Assembly: GCA_038328575.1 (NCBI GenBank) | Contig: JBBQMD010000003.1 | Location: forward strand, 47,809 to 111,808 | Reading direction: 5' to 3' | Length of the DNA stretch: 64,000 nucleotides | From: JACVCS01 sp038328575 | GTDB lineage: Bacteria; Planctomycetota; Phycisphaerae; Phycisphaerales; UBA1924 | Shown here: positions 18,136 to 27,082 of the stretch, one piece after another | Layout of the letters: each line of letters opens with the position of its first letter | Position numbering within the stretch: position 1 is the stretch's first letter | Notes under the pieces: model-generated | Told to the model about the DNA's origin: nothing | Databases searched by the model: none | Seen by the model: the letters and a program-made list of their open reading frames with translations, nothing else | Position numbers and translations under genes: made by a program

Positions 18136-19329
18136 ATGAGCACGATCCGCGTCTGTATGCAGCAGCCCTCGCTGGCGAAGTATCGCATCCCCGTGATGCG
18201 CGAGCTCGCCTCGCGCCCCAAGATATCACTGCACGTCTGCTTCGGCACGGCCAAGCGTCTCAAGAATGTCGAGCCCTCGGGCTTCAGCGCAACGCACATT
18301 TCCACCTGGTTCTTTCCCTGGCCGCTGGAACTAGAGTGGCACCCGTTGCCTTGGGGCACGCTGAGCCGCAAGCGCTGTGACGTCGTCATCCTGGGGTGGA
18401 ACACGCGCCACCTCAGCCTGCTGCCCTACATGATCAAAGCCCGGCTCCTGGGCATCCCCGTGGTCATCTGGGGCCAGGGCGCAAGCAAGCAGGAGAGCCC
18501 GCTGAAGCGCTGGTTCCGCTGGAGCGTCAGCAAGCTCAGCTCCGCGATCATCGTCTACAACCACTCGGTCGCCGACGAGCTGGTCCGGGCCGGTCACCCG
18601 CGCACCCGTATTTTCGTCGCACAGAACACGATCGACCAGACCGAAGTCCAGGCGGCGCGACAGCACTGGCTCTCGCGCCCCGAAGAGCTCGCGGCGTTCC
18701 GAGCCGCGCACCGGCTTGGCCAGGGCCCGCACTTCGTCTTCGTCTCGCGCCTTGAACATGACAACCGCACGGACCTGTTGATCCAGGCGGTGGCCCTTAT
18801 GCGAGAGAAGCACCCGGGTATCCGCGCCACGATCATCGGTTCGGGCATCGCGGACGAGAGCCTCAAGGCGCTGGTCACACAACTAGGCCTCACCGAGCAC
18901 GTCATTTTCACCGGCGCTGTTTACGAGGATCTGGCGCTTGCGCCCTGGCTCCTGAGCGCCGACGCGTTCGTCTACCCCACCAATGTCGGCCTCTCGCTCC
19001 TGCACGCCTTCGGCTTCGGCCTCCCGGCGGTGGTCGGCGATAACTACAAGGCCCACAACCCCGAGATCGAGGCCCTGCGCCCGGGTGAGAACGGCGAGCT
19101 CTTCAAGCACAACGACGAGCAGGATCTGGCCCGCGTGCTGGACAACCTGGTTAGCGATCGCGCCCGCCTGGCGGAAATGAGCCGCGCCGCCCACACGACC
19201 GCGACCCGCGAGTTCACGCTGGCGCGCATGGTTGACGGCACCGAGGCCGCGATCCGCTTTGCAGTCAGCGAGCCGATGCTCAGACGAATCGCTAAGGCAA
19301 CGCCCGAGTCGCCGATTCACGCGTTCTGA
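18136..19329 (+). CDS. Glycosyltransferase family 4 (GT-B fold)
   Basis: 397-residue cytoplasmic or membrane-associated glycosyltransferase. I choose the ATG at 18136 (GGAG eight bases upstream) over an ATG at 18124. The C-terminal half holds the donor-binding region: FVFVSRLEHDNRTDLLI, the GSGIADESLKALV loop, a V-I-F-T-G-A-V-Y-E-D segment and GLSLLHAFGFGLPAVVGDN. The usual E-x7-E motif is replaced by a His-Ala-Phe form, as in some capsule and exopolysaccharide enzymes. Likely role: transfer of a sugar during surface polysaccharide assembly. Stands alone, so the product is unknown. Confidence 0.8.
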   Translation: MSTIRVCMQQPSLAKYRIPVMRELASRPKISLHVCFGTAKRLKNVEPSGFSATHISTWFFPWPLELEWHPLPWGTLSRKRCDVVILGWNTRHLSLLPYMIKARLLGIPVVIWGQGASKQESPLKRWFRWSVSKLSSAIIVYNHSVADELVRAGHPRTRIFVAQNTIDQTEVQAARQHWLSRPEELAAFRAAHRLGQGPHFVFVSRLEHDNRTDLLIQAVALMREKHPGIRATIIGSGIADESLKALVTQLGLTEHVIFTGAVYEDLALAPWLLSADAFVYPTNVGLSLLHAFGFGLPAVVGDNYKAHNPEIEALRPGENGELFKHNDEQDLARVLDNLVSDRARLAEMSRAAHTTATREFTLARMVDGTEAAIRFAVSEPMLRRIAKATPESPIHAF

Positions 19330-19406
19330 TCGCTCATCTCGGTTGTCAAACAGCACGCCAGGCCAGCACGCCACGGCGCGGACAGCCCCACGAAGCGCAG
19401 GCGCGC

Positions 19407-19847
19407 TCACTCGGCGTCAAACATCGACACGAGGAAGAATCGCGCGATCTTGACGTTGAAGTGTTGCTCATCGCCCTCGCGCTGGAAGACGTATTCGCCT
19501 TCCATCGTGCCCCAGGCGCTGGTCAGGTGGCAGAACGAGGAATACTCGAACGCCTGGCCGGGCCCGATGACGGGCTGCTGGCCGACGACACCCTCGCCGC
19601 GAACTTGGTTTTCGCGCCCGTTGGCGTCGACGATCTTCCACGCCCGCGCGAGCAACTGGGCGGTGACGGTCGATTCGTTGACGATCCGCACGCGATAGCC
19701 AAAGACAAACTGGCGCGCAGTGGGGTCTGAGTGGTCCGGCACGAAGCTCGGGAACACCGAAACGCGGAACCCTTGAGTTTCGCACTCCGAGCCCTTGCAT
19801 AGCGCCCGCGCGGTCACGATAGTGGCGGCGGGTGTAGAGCTGGGCAT
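19407..19847 (-). CDS. apaG: ApaG family protein
   Basis: 146 residues from the ATG at 19847. The fibronectin-III-like ApaG fold is clear: VSVFPSFVPDHSD, FVFGYRVRIVNES, VTAQLLARAWKIVD, GVVGQQPVIGPGQAFEYSS and the C-terminal FNVKIARFFL. ApaG is associated with diadenosine tetraphosphate and Mg/Co phenotypes in enterobacteria, but its molecular role is not settled. It lies 135 bases downstream of the QueD gene on the same strand. Confidence 0.9.
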   Translation of the reverse strand: MPSSTPAATIVTARALCKGSECETQGFRVSVFPSFVPDHSDPTARQFVFGYRVRIVNESTVTAQLLARAWKIVDANGRENQVRGEGVVGQQPVIGPGQAFEYSSFCHLTSAWGTMEGEYVFQREGDEQHFNVKIARFFLVSMFDAE

Positions 19848-19982
19848 AGTGGTGACTCCGAGATTCAGTGGGCCTGGACCAAGTGTAGCGGCAAAGCGCC
19901 GCACCACCGTTTGATTTGTGTCAACTTTCGATTGTTTTCAAGCCTGTAGAAGGGTGAAATGGGCTTCATCCCGAGGGCCGGC

Positions 19983-20450
19983 TCACGCGTCATCGCGCGC
20001 ATACTCGCCCCAGGTGGTCGCGGTCTCGCTGAGGCGCACGCGTTCGACGCGCACCCCCGGGGGGAAGCGGTAGACGCAGCCCTGGTCGTCGCGATACTCG
20101 CCGCCACGGACGAGCTCTCGCTCGATGATGTCAAACAGCCGGCGCGCCATGACCTCCGTCGTCGGGTCCACTTCAAAGATCACCACGCGGCCGTCGGCTC
20201 GCTCCAGCGTCTCCCGCATCGGGTCAGCCGCGTTGATCGCCATGGCGTGGTCCAGCTCATCCAAGTGCGGCAGCAGCGCCAGCTTCAATGCCTTGAAATC
20301 GCAGACCATGTCCCCATCGTCCAGCGCCGCGGCGCTCAGCACAACCTCCACCCGACGGCTGTGCCCATGCGGAAAACGACACCGCCCGGGATGCTTCGAC
20401 AGCATGTGGCCGGATTCGATCTGGAACGACTTGCAGACGCGGTAAGGCAT
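19983..20450 (-). CDS. queD: 6-pyruvoyl-tetrahydropterin synthase / QueD family
   Basis: 155 residues from the ATG at 20450. Catalytic and zinc-binding features are visible: H15 in SGHML, the C-R-F-P-H-G-H block (two zinc His plus the catalytic Cys), D-F-K-A-L-K, the L-D-H segment, and the terminal SETATTWGEY. QueD makes 6-carboxytetrahydropterin for queuosine/7-deazaguanine in tRNA; pterin synthesis is the alternative. No other que gene lies in the window, though folP is 2.5 kb away. Confidence 0.88.
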   Translation of the reverse strand: MPYRVCKSFQIESGHMLSKHPGRCRFPHGHSRRVEVVLSAAALDDGDMVCDFKALKLALLPHLDELDHAMAINAADPMRETLERADGRVVIFEVDPTTEVMARRLFDIIERELVRGGEYRDDQGCVYRFPPGVRVERVRLSETATTWGEYARDDA

Positions 20451-20894
20451 GGGGGGGAAGTTGGCAGCCGGCAATCGGCATCCGGCAATCGGGGAAAAGG
20501 GAAAGCGGGAAGGCCGGGAACGGGTGATTGATGGAACAAGGGATCAAGCAAGAAGTCGGGGGCGGATGGCGGAGGGCGATTACGCCCGGGGTCACAGGGC
20601 CGAACGCTGCGTTGGGGAGTCCAAAGTCCCGCCATGGCCTCGTTCGGCTTGCAGGTTGTCCCTTGGCTCTTGCTTCATCTTTGACCTCCCGGGGCTGTCG
20701 GTCGACCCGGAAGAGGGTCTGGCGCGTGAAACCGGTGACCGCTTCGTCCGATATACACGCCGATAGGATGTCAGGGCGAGGCGGTCGTGATCGCAACCCC
20801 GACACCCGGCGGATTTGGCCCTTGGCTGGTGCGATGATGCGCTTGCCCCGGGGTTCGTTCCCGGCCGGTCTCGAACACTCTGAAAGGATTCGAT
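20451..20894. other. Intergenic region with heptamer array
   Basis: 444 bases between queD (minus) and the next plus-strand gene. Its first 90 bases form the GGCAATC heptad tract. The rest has no credible gene; AAGGA just ahead of 20895 is the ribosome site of the next gene. Confidence 0.5.
20463..20545. repeat. GGCAATC heptamer-period tract 1
   Basis: Units in register: GGCAGCC, GGCAATC, GGCATCC, GGCAATC, GGGGAAA, AGGGAAA, GCGGGAA, GGCCGGG, AACGGGT. The order of a GGCAATC block, then GGAAA, then GGGAAGG/GCGG is shared with the tract at 24599. Confidence 0.65.
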
Positions 20895-22649
20895 ATGCAG
20901 CGTGGGATCAAGTCTCTCGGCGTTGTGGCGGCCGCTCTGTTCCTGCTGGCCGGGAGCGCGAACGCTCTGCCACCACTCATGGACCGGATCCCCGCGGACG
21001 CTGTCCTCTCGATCGTCGTCACCAATCCCACCGCCCTGGAAGCGAGCGTCAAGAAAGCCGCGGCCAGCATGGGCGTGCCGGCTGATGAGATGAATCTCGA
21101 AGCCATCATGCAGATCTTCGGCATCGCCGACAGCGTCAAGACCGACAGCGCCGTGGGCGTGGTCGTCAAGCTGCCCGTCACGGATGCTGACGGCAACGAA
21201 CTACCGGAGGAACTGCGCAACGCCGCCTTGCTCGTGCCGGTGAAAGACTTCAACGCGTTCGCCAAGGCCCTGGGCGGCGATGGTGTCGCGGAGTTGCAGT
21301 CGATCACGACGGGCGACGGGCAGCTCTTTGCCAAGAACATCGGCGATGGCTACGCCGCCGTGAGCAAGAACAAGGATTTCCTGACAACGTTCAAGGGCCA
21401 GAAGGGCCAGCTCGCGGCTCACAACGCGCGTGTCAGCAAAGGCGCCAACAGCGTTGCCGACGGTTCTGACGTGGTGATCCTGGTGAACATGGAGACTGGG
21501 CGCGAGGCGATCCAGGACGGCCTGAAGCGCCAGCGCCTGGAAATGAAGAACAACATGGCCGCGATGGGCGGCGACCCGGAAGCGATGGCCCCGCTCAACG
21601 CGTTCATCGACTCGTTCGTGGAGCAATCGCGTTCGCTGGTCTTCGGGCTGAAGCTCGATGACGTGGGCACCTCGGCTGACGCAGTGGCGACGTTCACCGA
21701 CGCGACGACGTTTGCCAAGATCGCTTCGGCCTCGGGTAAAACAAGCGAGCTGATGTCTCGCTTACCCAAGGCGGACTATGTCATCGCGGGGGCGCTAGAT
21801 GTCTCCAGCGAGCCACTGCGGGCGTATCTCGCCTCGCTCCAGCCCGAGGGGGCCGGCGCCGACCCCATGCAGCTTGCCCAGTCGCTCAAAACCATGAAGG
21901 GCGCGTCGTTCTCCATCGGCTTCAACCCAGGCGGCATCATGGCTGGCATCCTGACCCGCACCGTCAGCTTCGTCAGCTCCGCCGACCCCGACGGCGCGAT
22001 CAAGAACCTTCAAGCGTCCTTCGTCAAAATGACCGACGCCAAGCTCGCGACCGCGAAGTACACCCCCGCCAAGACCGAGGTCAACGGCGTAAAGGTTGAC
22101 GACTACGAGATCCGCCTCAACCTGAAGGACGGCGGACCCGGCACCGCCCAAGCGATGATGTTCATGTTCGGACCCAACGGCGGGCCTGCCGGCTACATCG
22201 CCAAGACCGAAGGCGGCTACCTCCAGACCTACAGCCGTAGCAGCGAACTCATGGGCCAGGCTCTGAGCACAAAGGCTGGTTCGTCGCTCAGCTCCGACGA
22301 GCAGGTGAAGAGCGTCAGCGCCAAGCTCCCGGAGGGTCGGGTCGCTGAACTCTACATCGGGCCAAAGGCGATCATGAACTCTGCCACGCCCTTGCTGACG
22401 ATGTTTGCCGGCGCGTCTCCGGACTACACGCCGTCAGACACCATCCCGCCGATCGGCCTGGCGATCGCGCCGGCCGGGGGCGGTCTTCGCGCGACGATCT
22501 ACGTCCCGCACGCGACGGTCCGGAGCATCTCGGAGTACTCCAAAGCCGTCCAGACCGCGATGAATCCTGACGCGGAGCCGATGGGCGAGCCCGAGCCCGC
22601 AGAGAACGCGAAGCCGGCGGACAAGAAGCCGAGTAAGCCGAAGTTCTGA
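20895..22649 (+). CDS. Exported DUF3352-like protein
   Basis: 584 residues; ATG with AAGGA nine bases upstream; signal peptide cut after GSANA. It opens with PPLMDRIPADAVLSIVV, the typical entry of proteins resembling DUF3352, in which long alpha/beta repeats report on surface-exposed models. Two similar halves are suggested by K-D-F-N-A-F-A-K-A-L and recurring S-R-S-L-V-F-G-L type segments. The last 30 residues are Pro/Glu/Lys-rich. No catalytic residues recognised; probably a periplasmic or surface structural protein. Two hairpins follow the stop codon. Confidence 0.7.
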   Translation: MQRGIKSLGVVAAALFLLAGSANALPPLMDRIPADAVLSIVVTNPTALEASVKKAAASMGVPADEMNLEAIMQIFGIADSVKTDSAVGVVVKLPVTDADGNELPEELRNAALLVPVKDFNAFAKALGGDGVAELQSITTGDGQLFAKNIGDGYAAVSKNKDFLTTFKGQKGQLAAHNARVSKGANSVADGSDVVILVNMETGREAIQDGLKRQRLEMKNNMAAMGGDPEAMAPLNAFIDSFVEQSRSLVFGLKLDDVGTSADAVATFTDATTFAKIASASGKTSELMSRLPKADYVIAGALDVSSEPLRAYLASLQPEGAGADPMQLAQSLKTMKGASFSIGFNPGGIMAGILTRTVSFVSSADPDGAIKNLQASFVKMTDAKLATAKYTPAKTEVNGVKVDDYEIRLNLKDGGPGTAQAMMFMFGPNGGPAGYIAKTEGGYLQTYSRSSELMGQALSTKAGSSLSSDEQVKSVSAKLPEGRVAELYIGPKAIMNSATPLLTMFAGASPDYTPSDTIPPIGLAIAPAGGGLRATIYVPHATVRSISEYSKAVQTAMNPDAEPMGEPEPAENAKPADKKPSKPKF

Positions 22650-22745
22650 GTGAGCGATGAGCTGCGAAAATGAGCCTTGAAATCCCCTAAAGCGGGGGTT
22701 CTTTCGTCTAAGTGTGCGACATTCGAGATCCCCAGACAGGGAATG

Positions 22746-22774
22746 TTGACAGCCGAGAGACTTCGCGGTACAGT
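22746..22774 (+). promoter_or_regulatory. Near-consensus sigma-70 promoter ahead of folP leader
   Basis: Perfect -35 TTGACA (22746-22751), exactly 17 bases, then TACAGT (22769-22774). Transcription would begin near 22781 and meet the terminator ending at 22842 after only about 60 bases. Confidence 0.6.
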
Positions 22775-22780
22775 ATGTCC

Positions 22781-22842
22781 ATAACACAGCACCCCCCCCC
22801 TGAGGCCTCGCTGGCTTTTCGCCGCGGGGCCTCTTCTTTTTT
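22781..22842 (+). ncRNA. Candidate short RNA or folP attenuator leader
   Basis: Predicted transcript from the promoter at 22746-22774 to the T-run at 22834-22842. It has a run of nine C (22792-22800) directly before the terminator hairpin. An unpaired C9 could pair with purine-rich ribosome sites, so it may be a small RNA; alternatively it is a leader whose termination is relieved for folP. Both readings are inference. Confidence 0.4.
22802..22842 (+). terminator. Strong intrinsic terminator upstream of folP
   Basis: GAGGCCTCGC-(T)-GGC pairs with GCC-GCGGGGCCTC, 13 pairs with one bulge and a TTTTC loop, followed by TTCTTTTTT. This is the best Rho-independent terminator in the window. Confidence 0.8.
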
Positions 22843-22932
22843 GCCGAGCGTTTTCCTCGAGTTTGAGCGCCACGCGCGGAATGCCAACGGGCGTGCTCGG
22901 GGTGTGAAACGCACGAAGTTCAAAGAGCCGGT

Positions 22933-23955
22933 GTGAAGCCTTTGCAATTGAAGCGCGTTAAACAAGCTGACACGGTGGCAAGCATTTCCGCGACTGCCCC
23001 GCCGCACACGTCGGGCCGACCGGGCGTGATCGAACCGCACTGGCGAGTTGGAAAGCGGCGTGTGATTCCGCTAGCGCGCCCGTTGATCCTGGGAATTCTG
23101 AACGTCACGCCGGACAGTTTTTCTGATGGCGGGCGATTGACGTCCGACGAGCACGCCGCGGCCGATGCTCTGCAGATGATCCATGACGGTGCCGATGGCG
23201 TTGACGTCGGGGGCGAGAGCACGCGTCCGGGCGCCGAGCCTGTCGCGTGGCGCGAGCAGATCAAACGCACTGCGCGGGTGATCGCGCTCATACGCCGGGC
23301 GCGTTTGGGCATCCGCCCGTTGATCACGATCGATACGACCAGCGCCCGCGTTGCCGCGGCCGCGATCGACGCGGGGGCCGACGCGATCAACGATGTCTCC
23401 GCTGGCACCGATGACGCCGGGATGTTCCGGCTCGCCGCGGCTCAGTCCTGCGGCGTCATCCTGATGCACCGGCTGGCCAAGCCGCGGGCCGACGCGTTTT
23501 CACACGCATATGGGCGGCGCGGCGCGCCTGCGCCCCCGCGATACCGGGACGTGGTGCATGAGGTTGGGCAGTTTCTTGCCGAGCGTGCGGTCAAGGCGAT
23601 GCGGGCGGGCGTGCGCCAGGATGCGATCGTCTTGGATCCGGGCCTGGGCTTCGGCAAGACGGTGGCGCAGAACCTGGAGCTGATCCGGCGCACGCCGGAG
23701 CTTTCTTGCCTGGGGTACACGATCATGAGCGCGCTGAGCCGCAAGAGCTTCGTCGCTTCAGCCGCGGCGTCGTGGGACAGCGCGGCGCCGGCCCCTGAAG
23801 CCACCTCGTCGCCCGCGCCCGAACTGCCGCCGCCCAGCGAGCGGCTGCACGCGTCGCTGGCGCTGAGCGTCAAGCACGTGACGCTGGGCGCTCGCATCGT
23901 CCGCGTCCACGACGTCCGACCGCACGTCGAAGCCCTGCGCGCGGCGTGGGCGTGA
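22933..23955 (+). CDS. folP: Dihydropteroate synthase
   Basis: Condenses 6-hydroxymethyl-dihydropterin diphosphate with p-aminobenzoate in folate synthesis. The TIM-barrel signatures are all present: GILNVTPDSFSDGG, DVGGESTRPGAEP, NDVSAG, ILMHR, LDPGLGFGKT, SRKSF and the terminal RVHDV. Length 340 exceeds the usual 270-285 because of an extra N-terminal ~45 residues and an Ala/Pro-rich insert of about 30 residues after the S-R-K loop. The GTG at 22933 is uncertain; later GTG codons at 22975 or 23026 would also leave the barrel intact. Preceded by a promoter-terminator pair that may control it. Confidence 0.93.
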   Translation: MKPLQLKRVKQADTVASISATAPPHTSGRPGVIEPHWRVGKRRVIPLARPLILGILNVTPDSFSDGGRLTSDEHAAADALQMIHDGADGVDVGGESTRPGAEPVAWREQIKRTARVIALIRRARLGIRPLITIDTTSARVAAAAIDAGADAINDVSAGTDDAGMFRLAAAQSCGVILMHRLAKPRADAFSHAYGRRGAPAPPRYRDVVHEVGQFLAERAVKAMRAGVRQDAIVLDPGLGFGKTVAQNLELIRRTPELSCLGYTIMSALSRKSFVASAAASWDSAAPAPEATSSPAPELPPPSERLHASLALSVKHVTLGARIVRVHDVRPHVEALRAAWA

Positions 23956-23962
23956 GGGGGGC

Positions 23963-23983
23963 GAGTCGCGAGACGCGAGAGGT
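23963..23983. repeat. Short GAGTCGC heptamer tract after folP
   Basis: GAGTCGC, GAGACGC, GAGAGGT in register, starting eight bases after the folP stop. Shortest clear member of the family. Confidence 0.5.
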
Positions 23984-24165
23984 GAGGCCTGATTAATCTG
24001 GCCGCGCTCGGTGCTTGAGTCTGCGGCTTGTAGTCCTCCCAAGCTGCCCGCCCGATACCTTCGACGGTTTGTGGCATCCAAAGAGCGGACAGAATAGAGT
24101 TCGCTTCGAGGCCTTGGGCGGCGTTCGCCCCGGGCATCAGAACGCAGGTGGGAAGGAAGTGACGT

Positions 24166-24495
24166 ATGGCCGGAAACGTGCTTGAGTTTACGGACAGCAA
24201 CTTTCAGGCCGAGGTGTTGGGCTCTGACAAGCCGGTGATGGTCGACTTCTGGGCCGAGTGGTGCGGCCCGTGCAAGATGATGCTGCCGACGATCAACAAG
24301 GTCGCGGACTCCTACGTTGGCCGCGTGAAGGTCGGCAAGCTGAACACCGACAGCGCGCAGCAGATCGCCGCGAAGTACGGGATTACCGCGATCCCGACGG
24401 TCATCCTGTTCAAGGGCGGCCAGGAAGTCTCGCGGTTGGTGGGCCTCAAGCAGGAGCGCGATTTCGCGCAGGCCTTGGACTCGCTGACCAAGTAA
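24166..24495 (+). CDS. trxA: Thioredoxin
   Basis: 109-residue cytoplasmic disulfide reductant. Active site W-C-G-P-C at 32-36, buried D27 in VDFWAEW, and the cis-proline in AIPT (residues 76-79). Start ATG has GAAGGA eleven bases upstream. A hairpin terminator follows at 24555. Monocistronic, between folP and the oxidoreductase. Confidence 0.97.
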   Translation: MAGNVLEFTDSNFQAEVLGSDKPVMVDFWAEWCGPCKMMLPTINKVADSYVGRVKVGKLNTDSAQQIAAKYGITAIPTVILFKGGQEVSRLVGLKQERDFAQALDSLTK

Positions 24496-24554
24496 AGAGC
24501 TGTCTGGACGTCAAACCGGGTCGTTGCTCGCAGACCGACCCTTCAAAAGAGAAC

Positions 24555-24597
24555 CCGTCGGCACGCGAGCAAGTCGTGCGCCGACGGTTTATCGTTT
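24555..24597 (+). terminator. Terminator of trxA
   Basis: CCGTCG-GCACG (24555-24565) pairs with CGTGC and CGACGG (24575-24587, two-base bulge), followed by TTTATCGTTT. Sits 60 bases past the trxA stop. Confidence 0.65.
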
Positions 24598-24598
24598 G

Positions 24599-24678
24599 GG
24601 CAATCGGCAATCGGCAATCGGCTATGTGGAAAGACGGGAAGCGGTAGGCGGCTGTCGGGAATCGGCATCGGTTGACGG
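24599..24678. repeat. GGCAATC heptamer-period tract 2
   Basis: GGCAATC three times, GGCTATG, TGGAAAG, ACGGGAA, GCGGTAG, GCGGCTG, TCGGGAA, TCGGCAT, all in 7-base register, starting right after the trxA terminator. Similar in order to the tract at 20463. Confidence 0.7.
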
Positions 24679-24753
24679 CGTTGCGTCGAACACGTCGTGG
24701 ACACGACGGAAAGACTGATCGCGCATGGGGCGGACGTGGAAAGGTTGGCTGAC

Positions 24754-25896
24754 ATGGCAAGCGAAAACAACGGCGCATTCGGCGCAGCAGCAGGCGCGAG
24801 CAACAGCGAGCGAGCGCCAAAGAACTTCGCGGGCCGCAAGATCCGCGCCGGCGTCGTCGGCGTCGGGCGCATGGGGCGTCATCACGCGCGCGTCTATGCC
24901 CAGCTTGACGAGACCGATCTGGTCGGCGTGGTGGATATCAATCCCGAGCGTGCCGAGGCCCTGGCGGAGCAGTTTGGCTGCCGTCACTTTCACGACGTGG
25001 CCCAGCTGGTCGAAGCGGGGGTTGACGTCGTGAGCGTCGCGGTCCCGACGACCTATCACGTTGACTCGACGGTCCCGCTGCTCAACGCGGGCGTCGCCTG
25101 CCTCGTCGAGAAGCCGCTGGCGGGCGACGTGAACGAGGCGGAGAAGATTAAGCGTGCCTCGGAGACCAGCGGCAGCATCCTGATGGTCGGGCACATCGAG
25201 CGGTTCAACCCGATCATGCGGGCACTTCGCAAGGAGCAGAGCGATGCGAGCCCGATCGTGCCGCGGTTTATTGAGGTGATCCGGGTGAGCCCGATGACCT
25301 TCCGCAGCGTTGACACCAGCGTGGTCATGGACATGATGATCCACGATCTGGACGTGGTGATCATGCTCATGGGCGGGCGCGAGCCGGACGAAGTCCAGGC
25401 CAGCGGCGTCGCGGTCATCACCGAGCACGAGGACATCTGCAACGCCCGCCTCACCTGGCACCTGCCCACCGGCACCTGCGTCGCCAACATCACATGCTCA
25501 CGCCTGGCCCTCAAGACCGAACGCATCACCCGCATCACCGGCGAGAACGCGTACGTCAAGATCGACTACGGCGGGAAGACCGGCACCATGATCCGGCGAC
25601 TGGCCAACGAGCAGCAGATGATCGAAGTGCGCGAGAGCCTGCGCCACGGCGCCGACCTCTCGAACATGAAGTGGCACGAGCTGGTCAAGATCGAGGAACT
25701 CCAAGTCGACGAGGGCGAGCCGATCGTCGAAGAGATCAAGGCGTTCCTCGACGCGGTGCGACACAACCGCCGCCCGGAGATCGACGCGCGGGCTGGGTTG
25801 GCCAACGTCCGCACCGCCGAGCGCATTATCGAAGCCGCCCGCAAAGAGCGCGGCGGCAAACACATCGACGTCATGGCGGTTGGGGCCAAGAGCTAG
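24754..25896 (+). CDS. Gfo/Idh/MocA family NAD(P)-dependent oxidoreductase
   Basis: 380 residues from the ATG at 24754 (AAAGG upstream; a GTG 57 bases further up is possible). The Rossmann entry GVVGVGRMGRHHARVY, the dinucleotide-site EKPLAG and the catalytic-region VGHIERFNP are plain. H-I-E-R-F-N-P with MMIHDLDVV is characteristic of the branch that includes UDP-GlcNAc 3-dehydrogenases (GnnA) used in lipid A diamino-sugar synthesis. That role would suit an LPS-making organism but is inference; no aminotransferase partner is nearby. Confidence 0.85.
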   Translation: MASENNGAFGAAAGASNSERAPKNFAGRKIRAGVVGVGRMGRHHARVYAQLDETDLVGVVDINPERAEALAEQFGCRHFHDVAQLVEAGVDVVSVAVPTTYHVDSTVPLLNAGVACLVEKPLAGDVNEAEKIKRASETSGSILMVGHIERFNPIMRALRKEQSDASPIVPRFIEVIRVSPMTFRSVDTSVVMDMMIHDLDVVIMLMGGREPDEVQASGVAVITEHEDICNARLTWHLPTGTCVANITCSRLALKTERITRITGENAYVKIDYGGKTGTMIRRLANEQQMIEVRESLRHGADLSNMKWHELVKIEELQVDEGEPIVEEIKAFLDAVRHNRRPEIDARAGLANVRTAERIIEAARKERGGKHIDVMAVGAKS

Positions 25897-25947
25897 CGCC
25901 GCAATTGCGAGCGCTGGAGTGCTCGCATCGCGTCGCCGTCGCGCCGT

Positions 25948-26886
25948 TTAGAACTTGAAGACCACGCCAGCGTAGATGCCCGCGACCGAGCCATCCCACT
26001 GGAAGCGGCTGGAGCCTGAGCCCGATTGGGCGGACACCTCGAGGTGGCGATAGCCAAACTGGGCCGCGAACCAGTCGACGGGCTGGTAGCTGATGCACGC
26101 GTTGATGTCAAAGGTGGAGGAATCGTGCAGGCCGCCGGCGCTGAGGTCGACTTCGATGCTGAAGTCGCGAGCAAACATGAGTTGCAGGCGGGTGCTGGCG
26201 ATGAGGCTGACGGTGGTGAGCGAGGACTCGCTGCGCGTGCCAGCGACGCCGGGGCGCTCGATCGAGGCTTCGACATCGTGCAGGCGCGCGCCGCCCAGGA
26301 CGAAGAATCTAAGGCGTGTGTCGCCAGCGTCTTCGGTTTTCTGGGCGTCGAGGTTGTAATCCCAGAGACGATATCCGACGAGAGCCTGTATGGTGGTGTA
26401 GTCGAACGAGGCGTTGAAGGCCTGGCCAGCCGCGACGCTGGTTGAGCCGAGTTGAAAGGCTGCGCGGGCGACGCGGACGGTCTCGCTGGAGCTAGTCGAT
26501 CCGCCGAGCGCGATCATCCAGCGCTCGGATTGAAGATCCACCTGGCCCGCGGGCTGAATGCGGGTGCTGTCCAGGTTCAGGGTGTCCAGCGTGACGGTCT
26601 GGCCGCCGACACCTGGGAGCTCAAGATCACCCGCGGGGGCAACGAACCAGGCCCGGGGCGTAATCCGAACTGACCAGTCGCGCTCGTCAAGGCGCTCCGG
26701 CGCGGTTGCGATCTCGCCCGAGGTGCGAATCGGCGTGGAGGGCGCGTTCGGCGCTGGCGCGGGCTGAGTCGAGCCCGAAGCCTGCATCGGCGCGGGCGGG
26801 CTGACCAGAGCCTGTTGAGCCAGCGCGACGCCGGCGGCCTGCGTCAGGGCCAGCGTGAGCGAAAACGAGGTCGTGATCATCCGCAT
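25948..26886 (-). CDS. Exported outer-membrane beta-barrel-like protein
   Basis: 312 residues; the ATG at 26886 follows GGAGG at a good distance and opens a signal peptide ending VALA. A Pro/Ala-rich stretch (~24-60) is followed by alternating amphipathic strands from WSVRITPRAWFVAP to the final GSVAGIYAGVVFKF, whose aromatic last residue is the usual outer-membrane barrel signal. The pattern suggests an 8-10-strand barrel, comparable to OmpW/OmpA-like proteins. No ligand can be assigned. Confidence 0.7.
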   Translation of the reverse strand: MRMITTSFSLTLALTQAAGVALAQQALVSPPAPMQASGSTQPAPAPNAPSTPIRTSGEIATAPERLDERDWSVRITPRAWFVAPAGDLELPGVGGQTVTLDTLNLDSTRIQPAGQVDLQSERWMIALGGSTSSSETVRVARAAFQLGSTSVAAGQAFNASFDYTTIQALVGYRLWDYNLDAQKTEDAGDTRLRFFVLGGARLHDVEASIERPGVAGTRSESSLTTVSLIASTRLQLMFARDFSIEVDLSAGGLHDSSTFDINACISYQPVDWFAAQFGYRHLEVSAQSGSGSSRFQWDGSVAGIYAGVVFKF

Positions 26887-27082
26887 GCGAAGCCTCCAGG
26901 TGCGCGCGACGACGTGCGTCAACGCAGCGGCCAGAGAATAGCGGGTCCAACCAACCAGCCCCGCGAACTTGCAAATGGATTGTCTGGTGAAGCCGACGGC
27001 ACCGTTCGGTGCCACCCACGTTCGTTCACGACCGCGCCGGTGCGCCGACCCGATCGCTCGATCCCTTGATCCCTTCCCCCGC

